Source: Alphaproteobacteria bacterium
Lineage (GTDB): Bacteria > Pseudomonadota > Alphaproteobacteria > JAGPBS01
Assembly: GCA_018063245.1 (NCBI GenBank)
Contig: JAGPBS010000010.1
Location: 1 to 45,550 of the forward strand
Reading direction: 5' to 3'
Length of the DNA: 45,550 nt
Shown here: piece after piece, positions 1-12,126 of the stretch
Layout of the letters: every line of letters starts with the position of its first letter
Numbering within the stretch: position 1 is the stretch's first letter
Notes under the pieces: model-generated
The model's database searches: none
Told to the model about the DNA's origin: nothing
The model's input: the letters and a program-made list of their open reading frames with translations, nothing else
Translations under genes and position numbers: made by a program

Positions 1-105
1 TTCCTGGGAGGCTATCCTTAATTGCTTCCCATTGGTCATCCCTTAAATCATACAACTTTCAACTCCTTTTCTTATTATTAGAAGTTCAGTATATCATAAA
101 AAAAA

Positions 106-2751
106 TTAAATGTCGACACTACCTAAATAATAAGAAGCCAGAAAACATAAGGCATATCGTCCACGCATTTCTACAGGAGACTCAAGATAGAGTTGAACCA
201 GAGCCTCTCTGTCTTCCACACGATGCCCTGTCAAAACGAAAGCATCTTCAAGACACAATTTGGCCCGCTCAATATTTTGAGATTTTGATGTACGCGCATA
301 AAAGAAGCCAAGCCTCAAATGCAGCTCATGATTCCCTTCTGCAAGCTCTATGGCAACATTATGCACATCTTCAAAACTCATCCCCTTTTCATCAAGCATT
401 TGAATGATCGTTAATAGATCACCAAAATCTCGCTGTCCATTTTGAATATGAGGGACCAAATAGCTTATTAAGTTCGCAATAATTAAGTTCAACGATTTTT
501 GAAAAGCAGAACATCTCTCTATACCAGGGCAATCATTTATAAGAGAGATAAAGTTAGATAAAGCTGCTAAATCACCTTCATGAGCTAATCTTCTATCAGG
601 CAAAGAAACATTTTCAATTATCTCTTCGATATTCCCTCCTGGAGCATCAACATATCCTCGTTCCTCATAATAATGGTAATATTGAATAAATGCCTTGCGA
701 TCACCTGTCAGAGCGACGTCATATAAATTTTCGACTGCATAGAGAGCTTTCTTTATGTATTCAGGCTCGAGATTCTTCAGAGTAATGGGGGATAATTTTT
801 CTTTGATCAAATACACTTGTACAAGCGCATAGGGCTCTCCCGCTTCTAGAGAGACAAGACTCGATGATAAAAGATCATTAATCAGTTTATAAAAATAACC
901 CGAAAGCATTGCATCCTCTTCTATACTGCAAAGAGCAACCAGCATAACGTCGTTGAGCATCCTTAGATCACCTGCTTTCGCTCTTGCAACAGATTCCTCA
1001 ATCAGACGAAAGGCAACTTTTTCATAAGAGCCTTTAAAGGTCAAGAGACGGCGAATAGATGGAACAAATAAATAGGCACTCACAGCAAACCTGAAATAAC
1101 TCAAGGCCTTTTCGAAATTTTGCTCATCCTGCAAAGCAATGCAGCCAAGCGTAAAATGTACACCCCGTTCACCAGGGTTACATGTTTCTGCAAGAGCTTC
1201 GAGCTTTACGATTGCTGCAAGGCGCGCAGCTTCATCGAATGGCGAATTTTTATCTGATCTTAGAAAGTTCGGCGCAAAATCGTGAATTCTTTCACTTACA
1301 ATTCCCCCCATTGCCTCAAAATACAATCCAAATGCCTTTTCGAGATTTCTTTCAACGACTCTGCCTTCTGCATAAATTTCAGCTAATGTAAAAGTTGCAG
1401 ACTCATTAGATCCTGCAAAATTAACAGCCACTCTTGCAAACAAATAAGCATCTCTTTCAAACTGATCAGCTCTTTTTTTATCTTGCTCGTCAAGGACTTC
1501 TTTTTGATAAATCTCTTTTGCCTTGTGATGTTGATTATAAGCCTCTCTCGCTGCGAACTTGCAACCCTCGTCAGATAGAAGCTCAGGCGCCCAATTCCCA
1601 GAACAAATATCTTTCAACATCTCAAAACGAGCGATTGTAAAATCATCACCAAGCCAATTTTGAAATTTGCAAAGCATTTGATCATCCAATGAATCCAAGT
1701 TATAAAACAAATGAACAAGAGCCTCCAGCTCACCGCCATCAATCGCCGTACACAAATAAGCACGTTTAATTTCTTCAGTCTCTGAATCACCTGCAGCCTC
1801 AAAATAGGATTCAGCTGTATAAAGACAGGCTTTGGGATTTCCAGCATCCGCAAGTTTTTTCAATTTTTTCAAATCACCAATCAAGTGCAAATAATCTGGA
1901 TTGTGATCCAGTGTTTCCACATCAGAAAAGCGAGGGTTATGGAATTGATTGTTTAATACTTGAAAGAAAGATTGGCGCTGTGGTGTCGTTTCTAGCTCTG
2001 CAATCTGTGCAATAACCTGCTTTGCTTGTTCATTCCCTCTTTTGGCAAGATCCATTATTTTTGTCAATAAGAGATCAAGAAAAAAGTCAGTTTCATTTTT
2101 TTCATCTTGAACCTCAGCGCTCTCTCTTAAATCAACAGCCCATAGTTCCTGAAAATACTGAAAAGCACGATCCAAATTTTGAGGAACAGCTCCACCCAAT
2201 AAATAAAGAAGCGCAAGATGAAACTTTACATCCGAAAATCCTTTGTTTGCATAATCAGCTAGAATCGCCTCAACCTCATGAAGATAATTTCTTTCCTCTG
2301 GCGTTCTCGCATTTTTGAACATGCTTTCAACAACAGTGATTAAAATTGAATCAATGAGAGGATATTGATTCATATCCCATGTGTGATACTGCATTGCTAT
2401 TTTGAAGAAATAGATTGCCTTTGGGAAATCTCGCTGCGGGCCCTTAACATAATACTCAACAAGTATATCCGATGCCCCTAAATCACCCTTAAAAGCCTTT
2501 AAAGCAAGGTGAACAAGAGCTCCCTTCAGCTCAGTTTCATCATCACTTTCCTCTAAAATTGTGAGCAGCAAATCATAATCTGTTTCTAGTGCCAATTCAG
2601 TTTCACGCTGATAAAGATAGATAATATCCTCTTGAATCTCAATACCAACAGATTCACACACCTTACGGATAAGGTGCACCTCTGGTGATTCAGCTTCTAA
2701 AGGAACTGGATTGACTTGATCGGTTGAATTGATTTGTGAAATATGCGACAT
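106..2751 (-). CDS. Sel1-like/TPR-like repeat protein, 881 aa
   Basis: The protein is soluble-looking, with no signal peptide or membrane segment. It is almost wholly helical and carries scattered Sel1-like units with the usual pattern of small residues, Tyr-x-x-Gly and a closing Ala pair. The clearest are at about residues 89-121, 170-204, 447-482 and 530-565, with a weaker one near 825-860. Sel1 repeats are alpha-alpha solenoids used for protein-protein contacts, and they are enriched in effectors and surface proteins of intracellular bacteria; that is family knowledge, and a role in host interaction here is inference. The start is supported by GAGG a few bases before the ATG. It stands alone on the minus strand, upstream of nothing in this window, and is separated from rnd by a repeat element. 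The substrate or partner is unknown. Confidence 0.75.
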   Translation of the reverse strand: MSHISQINSTDQVNPVPLEAESPEVHLIRKVCESVGIEIQEDIIYLYQRETELALETDYDLLLTILEESDDETELKGALVHLALKAFKGDLGASDILVEYYVKGPQRDFPKAIYFFKIAMQYHTWDMNQYPLIDSILITVVESMFKNARTPEERNYLHEVEAILADYANKGFSDVKFHLALLYLLGGAVPQNLDRAFQYFQELWAVDLRESAEVQDEKNETDFFLDLLLTKIMDLAKRGNEQAKQVIAQIAELETTPQRQSFFQVLNNQFHNPRFSDVETLDHNPDYLHLIGDLKKLKKLADAGNPKACLYTAESYFEAAGDSETEEIKRAYLCTAIDGGELEALVHLFYNLDSLDDQMLCKFQNWLGDDFTIARFEMLKDICSGNWAPELLSDEGCKFAAREAYNQHHKAKEIYQKEVLDEQDKKRADQFERDAYLFARVAVNFAGSNESATFTLAEIYAEGRVVERNLEKAFGLYFEAMGGIVSERIHDFAPNFLRSDKNSPFDEAARLAAIVKLEALAETCNPGERGVHFTLGCIALQDEQNFEKALSYFRFAVSAYLFVPSIRRLLTFKGSYEKVAFRLIEESVARAKAGDLRMLNDVMLVALCSIEEDAMLSGYFYKLINDLLSSSLVSLEAGEPYALVQVYLIKEKLSPITLKNLEPEYIKKALYAVENLYDVALTGDRKAFIQYYHYYEERGYVDAPGGNIEEIIENVSLPDRRLAHEGDLAALSNFISLINDCPGIERCSAFQKSLNLIIANLISYLVPHIQNGQRDFGDLLTIIQMLDEKGMSFEDVHNVAIELAEGNHELHLRLGFFYARTSKSQNIERAKLCLEDAFVLTGHRVEDREALVQLYLESPVEMRGRYALCFLASYYLGSVDI

Positions 2752-2915
2752 GATAACCTCAATAATAGAATGGTATAAAAATAAAATTTACAATGAATGA
2801 AATATATAATAAAATTATTCATTTGTCAAGCAGAACCGCTGCTATTCCAAATTATTTGTACCATTCAGAAAACATACATAACTCCGTCATCAACTATGAT
2901 TTTGATTCAAAGAAT

Positions 2916-3040
2916 CGTCATTCAGAGTCGCCTCCTTAAGAGGCGACGTGGAATCTCAGCAATACTAAACACAAGACAATTCCTATTGATGCATCCCAGA
3001 GACTCCACGGGCTCTCCTTCGAGAGCCCTCTGAGTGACCG
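2916..3040. repeat. Composite inverted-repeat element, family R, copy R1
   Basis: This fills the centre of the 339 bp gap between the Sel1-protein gene and rnd. It opens with CGTCATTCAGAG and closes with CTCTGAGTGACCG. The left arm holds the hairpin GCCTC/GAGGC and then CGTGGAATCTC; the right arm mirrors this with GAGACTCCACG and then the hairpin GGGCTCTC/GAGAGCCC. The roughly 40 bp centre is unique. Three more copies lie at 11965, 17342 and 25862. Similarity with copy R3 extends outward on both sides (ATCAACTA-GATTTT before, ATTTATCTTACA after). The rest of the gap (2752-2915, 3041-3090) is AT-rich with nothing recognised. The element may act as a two-way terminator or mRNA stabiliser, or be a non-autonomous mobile repeat. 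Confidence 0.85.
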
Positions 3041-3090
3041 AACTATTTATCTTACAATCGCAAGAAGCGAAAAACCAGAGACTTAGCCCC

Positions 3091-4299
3091 TTAAACCCCT
3101 GCTTTTTTAATCTCAAGGGCAGCCTCTCCAAAAAGAGGACGGCGCCAGCCAGAGAGAAAAGCAATCTGCTCCTCTTTATCAGAGACGATAAATTTCTTCA
3201 TATCATTCATTGTTGCAATCAATTGCTCATTTAAATTCAGTTGCTGCGCAACGTCTGAGCGCTTCTGCTTTAAAAGATCGATGAGCTTTTTGACATCATG
3301 ATGCGACAGGTCTGAGCTTTTTGACTCATCAGCTTCCTCTGGCAACACAATATCAGCCTCAGCAATCAGCTCAACAATTGCAAGCCCTTCAAGCAAATCG
3401 CGCTTCATAATCGCTTCTAAATCTGAAACTGTCTTTGGCCTTTGGAGCAAAATTTTGACCATCTCATCATTTGAAATCAAATGGCCTCTTGGCACATTCT
3501 TTTGCGCTGCTGTTTTCTCACGCCAAATCAAAAGACAATAAATCAATGATTTTGGCACATCGACAAGCTTCTTCTGACTTGTTTTCATAAATTGTGTAAA
3601 GAGATAATGGGGATCTTTTTGGAAATTTTGCGCTGAGAGCAACAGTTGTGAGTCCTCATGAGCCTTATCCAAATGGCCGCAATCCTTAAGCTTCTGGATG
3701 AGCATGCCATAAAGATCGATCAAGTAAATTACATCGAGCGCTGCATAAACAAGCTGTTCTTTCGGCAAAGGCCTTACTTGCCAATTGGCATCCTGATATG
3801 TTTTATCAAGTACTTTCTCACACAAAAGAGCCACCAAATTCGCGTAAGAAATCTCGTACTGATCTGTGATATCGCAAAATCTGACAGCAATTTGCGTATC
3901 AAAAATTGGCTTTGGCAAGCATTTAAAAAAAGTGAGAAAAGCTTCAAGATCTTGGCTAGGCGCATGAAAAATCTTTAAGATATCATCTCGCTCTAAAATA
4001 GGAACCAGCCCCGAAAGATCAATTCTCTTTGCCAAAGGATCTATCAGAAAAACCTCATAATTAGGGAAAGCAACTTGAATCAAACAGAGATGAGGATAAT
4101 AACTATGGCGCCTTTCAAATTCAGTATCAATTGCAAGATAGGTAGGCTTTTCATCAATGATCTTCTCAATGAAAGCATCAAATTGATCCTGATCTACAAT
4201 CAACGAGATTACTGATCTTTCATCAAAGTCACATTCAAAAACTGCTGTCCTGTCGTCCTTACTCACCCATTTCACCTTCTGCCACCTCTGGAGGTTCAT
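3091..4299 (-). CDS. rnd: Ribonuclease D (3'-5' exoribonuclease), up to 402 aa
   Basis: RNase D trims tRNA and other structured RNA 3' ends using two metal ions. The DEDDy exonuclease residues are visible: D58 and E60 in AIDTEFERR, D117 in SQDLEAF, and Y185 with D189 in YAALDV. An HRDC-like domain follows at about residues 225-290. The displayed ATG overlaps the end of the upstream F-box gene by 41 bp, and its purine-rich stretch sits directly against the start codon. Homologues usually begin close to the segment ISLIVDQDQF, so a later non-ATG start, such as TTG at 4203 (370 aa), is quite possible. The gene lies downstream of the F-box gene and is probably cotranscribed. Family call is firm; the start is not. 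Confidence 0.93.
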   Translation of the reverse strand: MNLQRWQKVKWVSKDDRTAVFECDFDERSVISLIVDQDQFDAFIEKIIDEKPTYLAIDTEFERRHSYYPHLCLIQVAFPNYEVFLIDPLAKRIDLSGLVPILERDDILKIFHAPSQDLEAFLTFFKCLPKPIFDTQIAVRFCDITDQYEISYANLVALLCEKVLDKTYQDANWQVRPLPKEQLVYAALDVIYLIDLYGMLIQKLKDCGHLDKAHEDSQLLLSAQNFQKDPHYLFTQFMKTSQKKLVDVPKSLIYCLLIWREKTAAQKNVPRGHLISNDEMVKILLQRPKTVSDLEAIMKRDLLEGLAIVELIAEADIVLPEEADESKSSDLSHHDVKKLIDLLKQKRSDVAQQLNLNEQLIATMNDMKKFIVSDKEEQIAFLSGWRRPLFGEAALEIKKAGV

Positions 4300-6769
4300 C
4301 CTCTCTCAATCTAAGGTCTGTTTCCATTTTATGGAAGCATTTTTCGTAATCAATGAGTTGATCCTTGAGAACATAGTCAAAGACTTTGGTCATCAATTGC
4401 ACAAAAATACTATAGATATGAAGATTACAGTCAGAAATCCACATACGCCCTCTTGTGCGAGAAAGAATCGATAATCGCATCGAGGCAAAAAGAATTTGTA
4501 AATACTGCTCCCTTGTCATCAGCCCATGAGCCATCAAAACGGTTACTTTCAGCAACGAGCCATTCTTTATCAAATAATTCACGAGATCAGAGCTTGACCT
4601 TTCATCAAAGACAGACGTAAAAGCTCTAAGGGCATGACCAATAATATCTCTATAAAGATCAGCTGACTCTGGCTTTTGCAGAACCAAAGACAATTCTGCC
4701 TGTCGCTGCAAATGATCCATCCCAAAAAGAACAATATATGTAGGCCATTGCTTAATACCATATTTTAAAGAAGCCTCACAAAGAACTTTTCTAGAGTGGC
4801 TGAGAGCATTTACAGGGTTTAAAAATTCTTGGAATGTCTTCATCTCTTGCTTAAATGCAGGAGTTGATGCCCACAGCTCAAAGTTTGCAAACAACTGAGC
4901 AAGCTCAGCAAATCTTTTATCATCATAAATTGTTTCTATACTAAAAGAACTACTCTTGACACACCACATAAAATCAAAAAAGTTTCCCCTCAGTAGCATA
5001 GGCTTAAGGTGTAAAAGTTCTTCATTGAAAAGAAGAGAACAACCTTCATCAATTCTTTTAATGATGAGAGAGAACAGCTCGCCTAAAGATTCTATATTCG
5101 AAAAGTTGTCTTTCTCTTCAATAAGAAGCATGCCAGCGCAACATAAAGAGTGGAAATAGGTGCGATAATGCATAGATGTTTGATATAAATCATAAAGTTC
5201 AGCATCAACTACCCTTAATCGCTCAGAAACCGATTGAACGACAGCTACACACATCTCTTTATAGGCCACCAAAAGATTTTTCCCTGTCCACTCTTCTCTT
5301 TTAACCGAAGCAAAAAAAGGCCTTAGCTCTTCATCGAACTCTTCTCCTCGATCAAAACGACCATAAGCATCAAAACATGCTTGTGCATCTTCAAATTTAT
5401 ACTTATGAAGTATCCTTGAAAAAAGATTATCAAAAATATCATCATAGGCGTTCCTGTACTCTTCTAACAACCGCTGCTCTTTTAACAGGCGGCAAAAATC
5501 TAAATAAACATTCCCCAACTGCTGAAGATTCTTAGAGGATCTTTGTGAAGGCAAATCCTCTAACTGAAAAAAGAAAGGATACTTCTTAAAAAAATCTTCA
5601 TCTGCATCGCTGAAATCAAGTAACTTTTCCCTCAAAGCCGTCAAAAGACCACTTGTACAATAGGATAAAAGGAAAGGCCTTCCCTGAACTATACAATAGC
5701 CCTGCCTTAAAATTTGAAAAGTAAGATACCCTTCTTTGATCATCGTGATAAAAAGCTGTAATTGTTTGATCAAAACCTCAGCATCTCGATGCTTAACATC
5801 TACCGAAACAGACTGATTAAAAGCTTTCAATGAAAAGTCAGGCAGGTTTAACAACTCAACCATAGATTGCTCGAGACGATTTTTCTGCTCATCGGTCACT
5901 TGACCTATTGGACCAAAATGAACATAACCATTAAACACAACATTTGTAGGAGCCATAAGACCAGACTCAAAGAGATGAAAAAATTTAACAGCTTCCAAAA
6001 TACCATCAGCTAAATGGACAGATGTTAATCTTCCGTCCGGCATCCAATTCCAAACTTTATTCAGCAACTGTAATGTGTATGAAAAATTTATATTAAAACC
6101 AGATTCTAGCAAATAAAACAGGGATGGCAGTTCATCTATACCTAATGGCAGTTGCTTCAGAGCAATCACCATCGCTCGAATCAAGACCTCAAAAACTTGG
6201 TCCTCTCTTACCTTTTCCGATTTAAACCGCATGCTACCCCACAAGACTTCAAGCGCAAGATTAATCTGATATGGCCCGAATCTGTCATTTTCAAAATCTC
6301 TTTCATTCAAAAGTCTTTCATAAAGGCTATCCGGAAAATCTTTCCCATGTCTTTCTTCAAACAATAGAAAATCATCAAGACTGTTCATCCTCCCTTCTTC
6401 ATAGCAAGCTATGAGACGATCATAAAAAGCTTTCACTTCTTGAGAAACCATAAGTGCTGGATTTCCTGATTCAATAGCTACTTTTCGTACAAATTGGCGA
6501 TTATTTTCTGAGTGAACACGATAATAAGAAATAACACTCTTGTCTGCTGACGCCTGCGTATAAACGCGTACAATGCGATTAAACAAAAAAGCTGATGCAT
6601 AAGGCAAAGCGTTCTGCCATAAAGACTGCGCACGAGCTGAATCTGTTATCACAGCGTGAAAGGTTTTCGAAGTTAGAACTAAAGAGTGAATATCTTCAGC
6701 CGATAAATTGCCATCAACAATAATTTGATTCGCAAAATGAGGCAATATAGAATTTTCAAAATGAGTCAT
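4259..6769 (-). CDS. Large protein with N-terminal F-box-like motif, 836 aa
   Basis: The first 55 residues fit the F-box pattern: an ILPHFANQII segment, then LSAEDIHSLVLTSKTFHAVI, then a Trp in SLWQNAL. In eukaryotes F-box motifs bind Skp1 and recruit targets to SCF ubiquitin ligases, and several intracellular bacteria secrete F-box effectors. The remaining 780 residues are helical and were not recognised; no signal peptide or membrane helix is seen and the C-terminus is acidic (DEPPEVAEGEMGE). AGGTGG at good spacing supports the ATG. It overlaps rnd and sits between rnd and aspS, which are neighbours in many alphaproteobacteria, so it may be an insertion at a conserved junction. An effector role is inference from the motif; the motif is divergent and could be coincidental. 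Confidence 0.6.
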   Translation of the reverse strand: MTHFENSILPHFANQIIVDGNLSAEDIHSLVLTSKTFHAVITDSARAQSLWQNALPYASAFLFNRIVRVYTQASADKSVISYYRVHSENNRQFVRKVAIESGNPALMVSQEVKAFYDRLIACYEEGRMNSLDDFLLFEERHGKDFPDSLYERLLNERDFENDRFGPYQINLALEVLWGSMRFKSEKVREDQVFEVLIRAMVIALKQLPLGIDELPSLFYLLESGFNINFSYTLQLLNKVWNWMPDGRLTSVHLADGILEAVKFFHLFESGLMAPTNVVFNGYVHFGPIGQVTDEQKNRLEQSMVELLNLPDFSLKAFNQSVSVDVKHRDAEVLIKQLQLFITMIKEGYLTFQILRQGYCIVQGRPFLLSYCTSGLLTALREKLLDFSDADEDFFKKYPFFFQLEDLPSQRSSKNLQQLGNVYLDFCRLLKEQRLLEEYRNAYDDIFDNLFSRILHKYKFEDAQACFDAYGRFDRGEEFDEELRPFFASVKREEWTGKNLLVAYKEMCVAVVQSVSERLRVVDAELYDLYQTSMHYRTYFHSLCCAGMLLIEEKDNFSNIESLGELFSLIIKRIDEGCSLLFNEELLHLKPMLLRGNFFDFMWCVKSSSFSIETIYDDKRFAELAQLFANFELWASTPAFKQEMKTFQEFLNPVNALSHSRKVLCEASLKYGIKQWPTYIVLFGMDHLQRQAELSLVLQKPESADLYRDIIGHALRAFTSVFDERSSSDLVNYLIKNGSLLKVTVLMAHGLMTREQYLQILFASMRLSILSRTRGRMWISDCNLHIYSIFVQLMTKVFDYVLKDQLIDYEKCFHKMETDLRLREDEPPEVAEGEMGE

Positions 6770-6865
6770 TGGCTATTTCCACCTATTTATTAAATATAAT
6801 AAAAATACAATCTAATAAATAGCAGATCAAGCCTTGGAAAGCAATTATTTTCTTTAGGTTAGACC

Positions 6866-7099
6866 CTATCGTAATTTTTTTTTGACTTCTTTTATTTCTT
6901 CAGCAAACGGTTTGAATTCAGTTGAAATCAGCTTTTTAAGCGTCTTTTTTTCGGGTTCAGTCAAATCGGAAACAAATCCATCTGCATTGGTATGTTGAAG
7001 CCGACTCACTTCTTCCATGGCTAGCTTCACCTTCTGAATCAACACATCCAATTCTTGATAAGATTTAAGCTTTTCAACATCTAACCCGTCATAAACCAT
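6866..7099 (-). CDS. Small hypothetical protein, 77 aa, second gene of a pair
   Basis: Not recognised. The protein is short, highly charged and helical, with a Lys-rich C-terminus (FAEEIKEVKKKLR) and no membrane segment or Cys. It begins 11 bp after the stop of the 222 aa gene, with a GGGGGA ribosome-binding site in that gap, so the two are surely cotranscribed and may form a complex. It lies downstream of the divergent aspS promoter region and upstream of the F-box gene. Nothing in the sequence points to a toxin or antitoxin specifically. Confidence 0.6.
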   Translation of the reverse strand: MVYDGLDVEKLKSYQELDVLIQKVKLAMEEVSRLQHTNADGFVSDLTEPEKKTLKKLISTEFKPFAEEIKEVKKKLR

Positions 7100-7110
7100 T
7101 CTTTATCCCC

Positions 7111-7779
7111 CTATGCTGATTTCATACTATTTGTTTGATCGATTCTTTTCATCAGATGATGCAATCGTTGCTCAACTTCAAACACTTGCTGGGCTGTTTT
7201 TTTCACTTTAAAGTATTCAAGGTGAACGCGGTAATCGTTAAAACTATGCTGCTCTTTCATTTGCTTGTAATCGAATTCGGCCTTTCTTTCGAGTTCCATC
7301 GTGGCAACCAATTCACGCAAACACTCAAGCACCTGATACCACTGATGCTCTGTAATTCTAAGCTCTGGATAAGTTTCTGAGACAGTTTGCATCTCAAGAT
7401 ATATGGCCTGCTTTACCTTCTCATCATCTGTTTCAATAAAGTCAACCAAAGAGAGAATATCAAAATAGGGCGTGTTTTCTGAATGAACCTGACGCGCAAC
7501 AAAAGAATCTTCACATCGCAATTTCAAATGCTCTAGCTCAAGCAAGGCATGACCTAATTTTTCATATAGACCGCGAATAACGACTTGATCCCATTGCTGA
7601 ATCTTCTCTTCTCTAGCAGCTGGTGACATTTTTATTAGAATCTCCTTGAGATCTCCAGTTTTTTTCTGCAATTCAGTCACAAGGGAACGCGCGCAAATGA
7701 GGGTTTGAGTAAAATCTAAATCTCGATGATCTGCCGCCAAAAAAAGATTTTTCCCAATTGTTGGTCTATCAATAGCCAT
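7111..7779 (-). CDS. Hypothetical helical protein, 222 aa, first gene of a pair
   Basis: Not recognised. The sequence is rich in Glu, Lys, Gln and Leu, predicted almost entirely helical with coiled-coil-like stretches near residues 30-50, 70-90 and 175-215, and has no signal peptide or membrane helix. The start is well supported by a full AGGAGG six bases before the ATG. It is followed after 11 bp by the 77 aa gene. The pair shares its upstream region with aspS, reading in the opposite direction, and lies with the F-box gene between rnd and aspS. Strong translation signals suggest a real, expressed protein; function is unknown. Confidence 0.7.
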   Translation of the reverse strand: MAIDRPTIGKNLFLAADHRDLDFTQTLICARSLVTELQKKTGDLKEILIKMSPAAREEKIQQWDQVVIRGLYEKLGHALLELEHLKLRCEDSFVARQVHSENTPYFDILSLVDFIETDDEKVKQAIYLEMQTVSETYPELRITEHQWYQVLECLRELVATMELERKAEFDYKQMKEQHSFNDYRVHLEYFKVKKTAQQVFEVEQRLHHLMKRIDQTNSMKSA

Positions 7780-7820
7780 TGATTCCTCCTTTTCATTTTT
7801 AATTCATAAATTTATTATAT

Positions 7821-7842
7821 ATCATATTTGAATCATATTTGA
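7821..7842. repeat. Two abutting 11 bp direct repeats in the divergent promoter region
   Basis: ATCATATTTGA occurs twice back to back, 42 bp upstream of the 222 aa gene and about 105 bp upstream of aspS. A repeat with an 11 bp (one helical turn) period could be a regulator site, but AT-rich DNA produces such repeats by chance. The rest of the 7780-7948 gap is AT-rich with no clear promoter. Confidence 0.3.
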
Positions 7843-7948
7843 TTAAAAATGATATTCGTCGATTTTTTTATTTGTGATTGAAAAATTTTCTAAAATGGGG
7901 CAGATTATCTTATATTTAGAATATTGCTATGAATGAAAAGGAATGAAA

Positions 7949-11913
<3,965 letters not shown>

Positions 11914-11964
11914 TAGACAAAAAGAGGCTATAAATTGATTATTGTAGCAAGAAATTTGAACAAT

Positions 11965-12089
11965 CGTCATTCAGAGTCATCCCCTTAAGGGATGACGTGG
12001 AATCTTAGCAATCCAAAAATTTAACACAGTGGTTATTGTAATATCACAGAGACTCCACGGGCTCTCTCAAGAGAGCCCTCTGAGTGACG
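11965..12089. repeat. Composite inverted-repeat element, family R, copy R2
   Basis: This copy lies between the convergent ligA and polyproline genes. It opens with CGTCATTCAGAG and closes with CTCTGAGTGACG. The left hairpin is GTCATCCC/GGGATGAC around CTTAA, the right one GGGCTCTC/GAGAGCCC around TCAA, with CGTGGAATCTT and GAGACTCCACG as the inner arms. The left stem differs from R1 at several paired positions yet stays fully complementary, which implies selection or a copying mechanism that preserves the fold. Its position between two converging genes would suit a bidirectional terminator. Confidence 0.85.
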
Positions 12090-12126
12090 GCCCACATTAA
12101 GTCAATACTTAAACCATCAACTTTCT

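Noticed and set aside
6-30. Hairpin GGGAGGC/GCTTCCC near the left edge as terminator of the Sel1 gene
   Set aside because: It has a mismatch or G-U pair, no T run on the needed side, and lies 75 bp from the stop codon.
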